Origin: JAAYDI01 sp052034005
GTDB taxonomy: Bacteria; Planctomycetota; Planctomycetia; Pirellulales; Pirellulaceae
Direction of reading: 5' to 3'
DNA: 64,000 bases
Assembly (NCBI GenBank): GCA_052034005.1
Contig: JBPOJB010000010.1
Span: 1 to 64,000, forward strand
Below the pieces are notes generated by a model. It did no database searches. It saw only the letters and a program-made list of their open reading frames with translations, and was not told the DNA's origin. Position 1 is the stretch's first letter, and every line of letters begins with the position of its first letter. Positions 62,537-64,000 of the stretch are shown in pieces. Position numbers and translations under genes: made by a program.

Positions 62537-63958
62537 ATGCCGAAGCTGCTGATCATCGATGACGAGCCCAACGTGCTGTACTCGCTGGCCAAGCGTCTGA
62601 AGTCCGAGACCCTCGACGTACTGACGGCCGACAGCGGCGGGCAGGGCATCGAGTTGGTGAAACAGGCCGGCCCGGATGTCGTCCTGCTGGACGTGCGGTT
62701 GACCGACATGTCCGGTCTCGACGCGTTCGAAGCGATCCGGCAGTGGGATCCCAGTCTGCCGGTCATCATCATCACGGCGCATGCCACGACGGAGACGGCC
62801 ATCGAGGCGATGAAGCGGGGCGCGTTCGAGTATCTGCTCAAGCCGCTCGACTTGCCCGAGCTGTTGCGGATCATCGCGCGGGCGGTCCAGCTGCGCCATT
62901 TGAGCCGCGTCCCGACTCGATTAGGTGACGAGACCGACATCGATCCGGCGGGCGACTGCATTGTCGGGCTGTCGCCGCCGATGCAGCAGGTTTACAAGGA
63001 CATCGGGCGGGTGGCATCGCAGGACGTGACCGTCCTGATCCTGGGCGAAAGCGGCACCGGCAAGGAGCTGGTGGCCCGGGCGATCTACTCACACAGCCGC
63101 CGGCATGACAAGCCCTTCCTGGCGATCAACTGCGCGGCCATCCCCGAGCCGCTGCTGGAGAGCGAGTTGTTCGGGCACGAGCGGGGCGCATTCACGGGCG
63201 CGGACCGGCGCCGCCTGGGCAAGTTCGAACAGGCGGATCACGGCACGGTCTTCCTCGACGAAATCGGCGACATGACGCTCTCCACGCAGGCGAAAGTGCT
63301 GCGCCTGCTCCAGGACGGCCGGTTCGAGCACGTCGGCAGCAACGAGACCGTTACCACGGACGTCCGGATTGTGGCCGCCACGAACCAGAACCTGGATCGG
63401 CTCGTGGCGGAAGGGCGGTTCCGTGAGGACCTGTACTACCGCCTGAAGGTATTCTCCATTCGGCTCCCGCCGCTCCGCGAGCGGATGGTGGACCTGGCCC
63501 ACCTGGTGGAGCACTTCGTGCGGCTCTTCAGCCGCGAGCTGGGCAAGCGCATTCGTTCGGTGCCCCCCGAGTTCCTCGACGTGCTCAGGCAGTACGATTG
63601 GCCGGGCAACGTCCGCGAGTTGCAGAGCGTCATCAAATACGCGTTCGTGCAGGCGACCGGAGACGTGCTCTCGCCCCACTGGCTCCCGGAGAACATCCGC
63701 CAGGGGCGGGCGGGCGACGCCCTTCGCGGATCACCCGCGCCCCTGTCGAGTTCCCTGGATATCGCCGAACTGGCCCGGCGCTTGATCGAGTCGGGCAGCC
63801 GGGACGTCTATCGGGAAGTGCATGGGGAAGTCGACCGCATCCTGCTGGATCACGTGCTGCGTCACGTGGACGGCAACCAGGTGCTGGCCAGCGAGATCTT
63901 GGGGGTGTCGCGCACCACGCTGCGCCACAAGCTCAGCTCCCGCGACACGCTGCCCTGA
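62537..63958 (+). CDS. NtrC-family sigma-54-dependent response regulator
   Basis: The 473-residue protein starts M-P-K-L-L-I-I-D-D-E (ATG 62537; the GTG at 62528 is an alternative). The receiver domain has D52 in L-L-D-V-R-L. The AAA+ domain has Walker A G-E-S-G-T-G-K-E (about 169), the sigma-54 contact G-A-F-T-G-A (about 217), Walker B V-F-L-D-E-I-G-D and R-F-R-E-D-L-Y-Y-R-L. A Fis-type helix-turn-helix ends it (A-S-E-I-L-G-V-S-R-T-T-L-R-H-K-L). It activates sigma-54 promoters after phosphorylation by the adjacent kinase. The remaining 42 bases of the window hold no feature. Confidence 0.95.
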   Translation: MPKLLIIDDEPNVLYSLAKRLKSETLDVLTADSGGQGIELVKQAGPDVVLLDVRLTDMSGLDAFEAIRQWDPSLPVIIITAHATTETAIEAMKRGAFEYLLKPLDLPELLRIIARAVQLRHLSRVPTRLGDETDIDPAGDCIVGLSPPMQQVYKDIGRVASQDVTVLILGESGTGKELVARAIYSHSRRHDKPFLAINCAAIPEPLLESELFGHERGAFTGADRRRLGKFEQADHGTVFLDEIGDMTLSTQAKVLRLLQDGRFEHVGSNETVTTDVRIVAATNQNLDRLVAEGRFREDLYYRLKVFSIRLPPLRERMVDLAHLVEHFVRLFSRELGKRIRSVPPEFLDVLRQYDWPGNVRELQSVIKYAFVQATGDVLSPHWLPENIRQGRAGDALRGSPAPLSSSLDIAELARRLIESGSRDVYREVHGEVDRILLDHVLRHVDGNQVLASEILGVSRTTLRHKLSSRDTLP

Positions 63959-64000
63959 GCGGCCGCCTGCCGGATCGGCTCAGCACGCGGCAGGGCCTAT

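Noticed and set aside
1..64000. tRNA, rRNA or riboswitch genes, including tRNA-Sec
   Set aside because: No cloverleaf with a conserved T-loop, no rRNA segment and no known riboswitch core could be recognised by eye; covariance-model searches were not possible.

Overview
The window (about 63% GC by eye, with long antisense open frames) comes from a planctomycete chromosome, most likely of the Pirellulales/Lacipirellulaceae kind. The evidence is the gene content: a DUF1559 prepilin-like protein, DUF1080, CRTAC1/ASPIC-UnbV FG-GAP proteins, an HzsA-related multiheme cytochrome, Calx-beta repeats, many TlpA/PIG-L/Gfo-Idh-MocA exported enzymes and two ECF sigma factors. No rRNA, tRNA or CRISPR array was recognised.

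Bases 1-4370 are a graveyard of mobile DNA: an IS3-type OrfA fragment, an IS200/RAYT-like transposase tail, a tyrosine integrase tail with a nonsense codon, and several copies of a dispersed repeat. Inside it lie an exported HExxH protein (828-1709) and the most interesting gene of the window (2735-3364). This encodes a DsbA/FrnE-family oxidoreductase whose first active-site cysteine codon is an in-frame TGA, giving U-P-W-C in place of C-P-W-C. A 7-8 bp hairpin begins 13 nt after the TGA, as expected for a bacterial SECIS. It is a candidate selenoprotein, although a simple nonsense mutation is the competing explanation.

Bases 4372-13683 carry DNA polymerase IV, a secreted glycosidase-like protein, a Nudix remnant, a formylglycine-generating-enzyme-like protein, a two-gene ABC-2 transporter and a Calx-beta metalloprotease-like protein. 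Bases 13870-14917 hold a decayed prophage (capsid and primase fragments with internal deletions).

Bases 15094-31781 are mostly housekeeping or conserved genes: an ECF sigma factor, an E. coli-type aspartate-semialdehyde dehydrogenase, a glycine-zipper lipoprotein, a large chemotaxis receptor, a two-domain alpha/beta hydrolase, DUF1080, a PIG-L deacetylase, a three-gene proton-translocating transhydrogenase operon and, divergent from it, three tandem AIM24 paralogues.

Bases 31919-43413 contain an ECF sigma/membrane-protein pair, a LolA-like/TlpA fusion next to mogA, and a minus-strand block (glutaminyl cyclase, TPR/FG-GAP/UnbV lipoprotein, HlyD-like adaptor, terpenoid-cyclase-fold protein) that faces an orphan eboE. 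Bases 43464-50020 hold a TPR-CRTAC1-CRTAC1 operon and a DUF1559-lipoprotein pair ended by a strong intrinsic terminator.

Bases 50356-63958 hold a lipoprotein, a Gfo/Idh/MocA oxidoreductase coupled to a GH5-like hydrolase, the HzsA-related triheme cytochrome, an endonuclease/phosphatase-fold protein, a TlpA lipoprotein, and an NtrB/NtrC-type two-component pair that closes the window.
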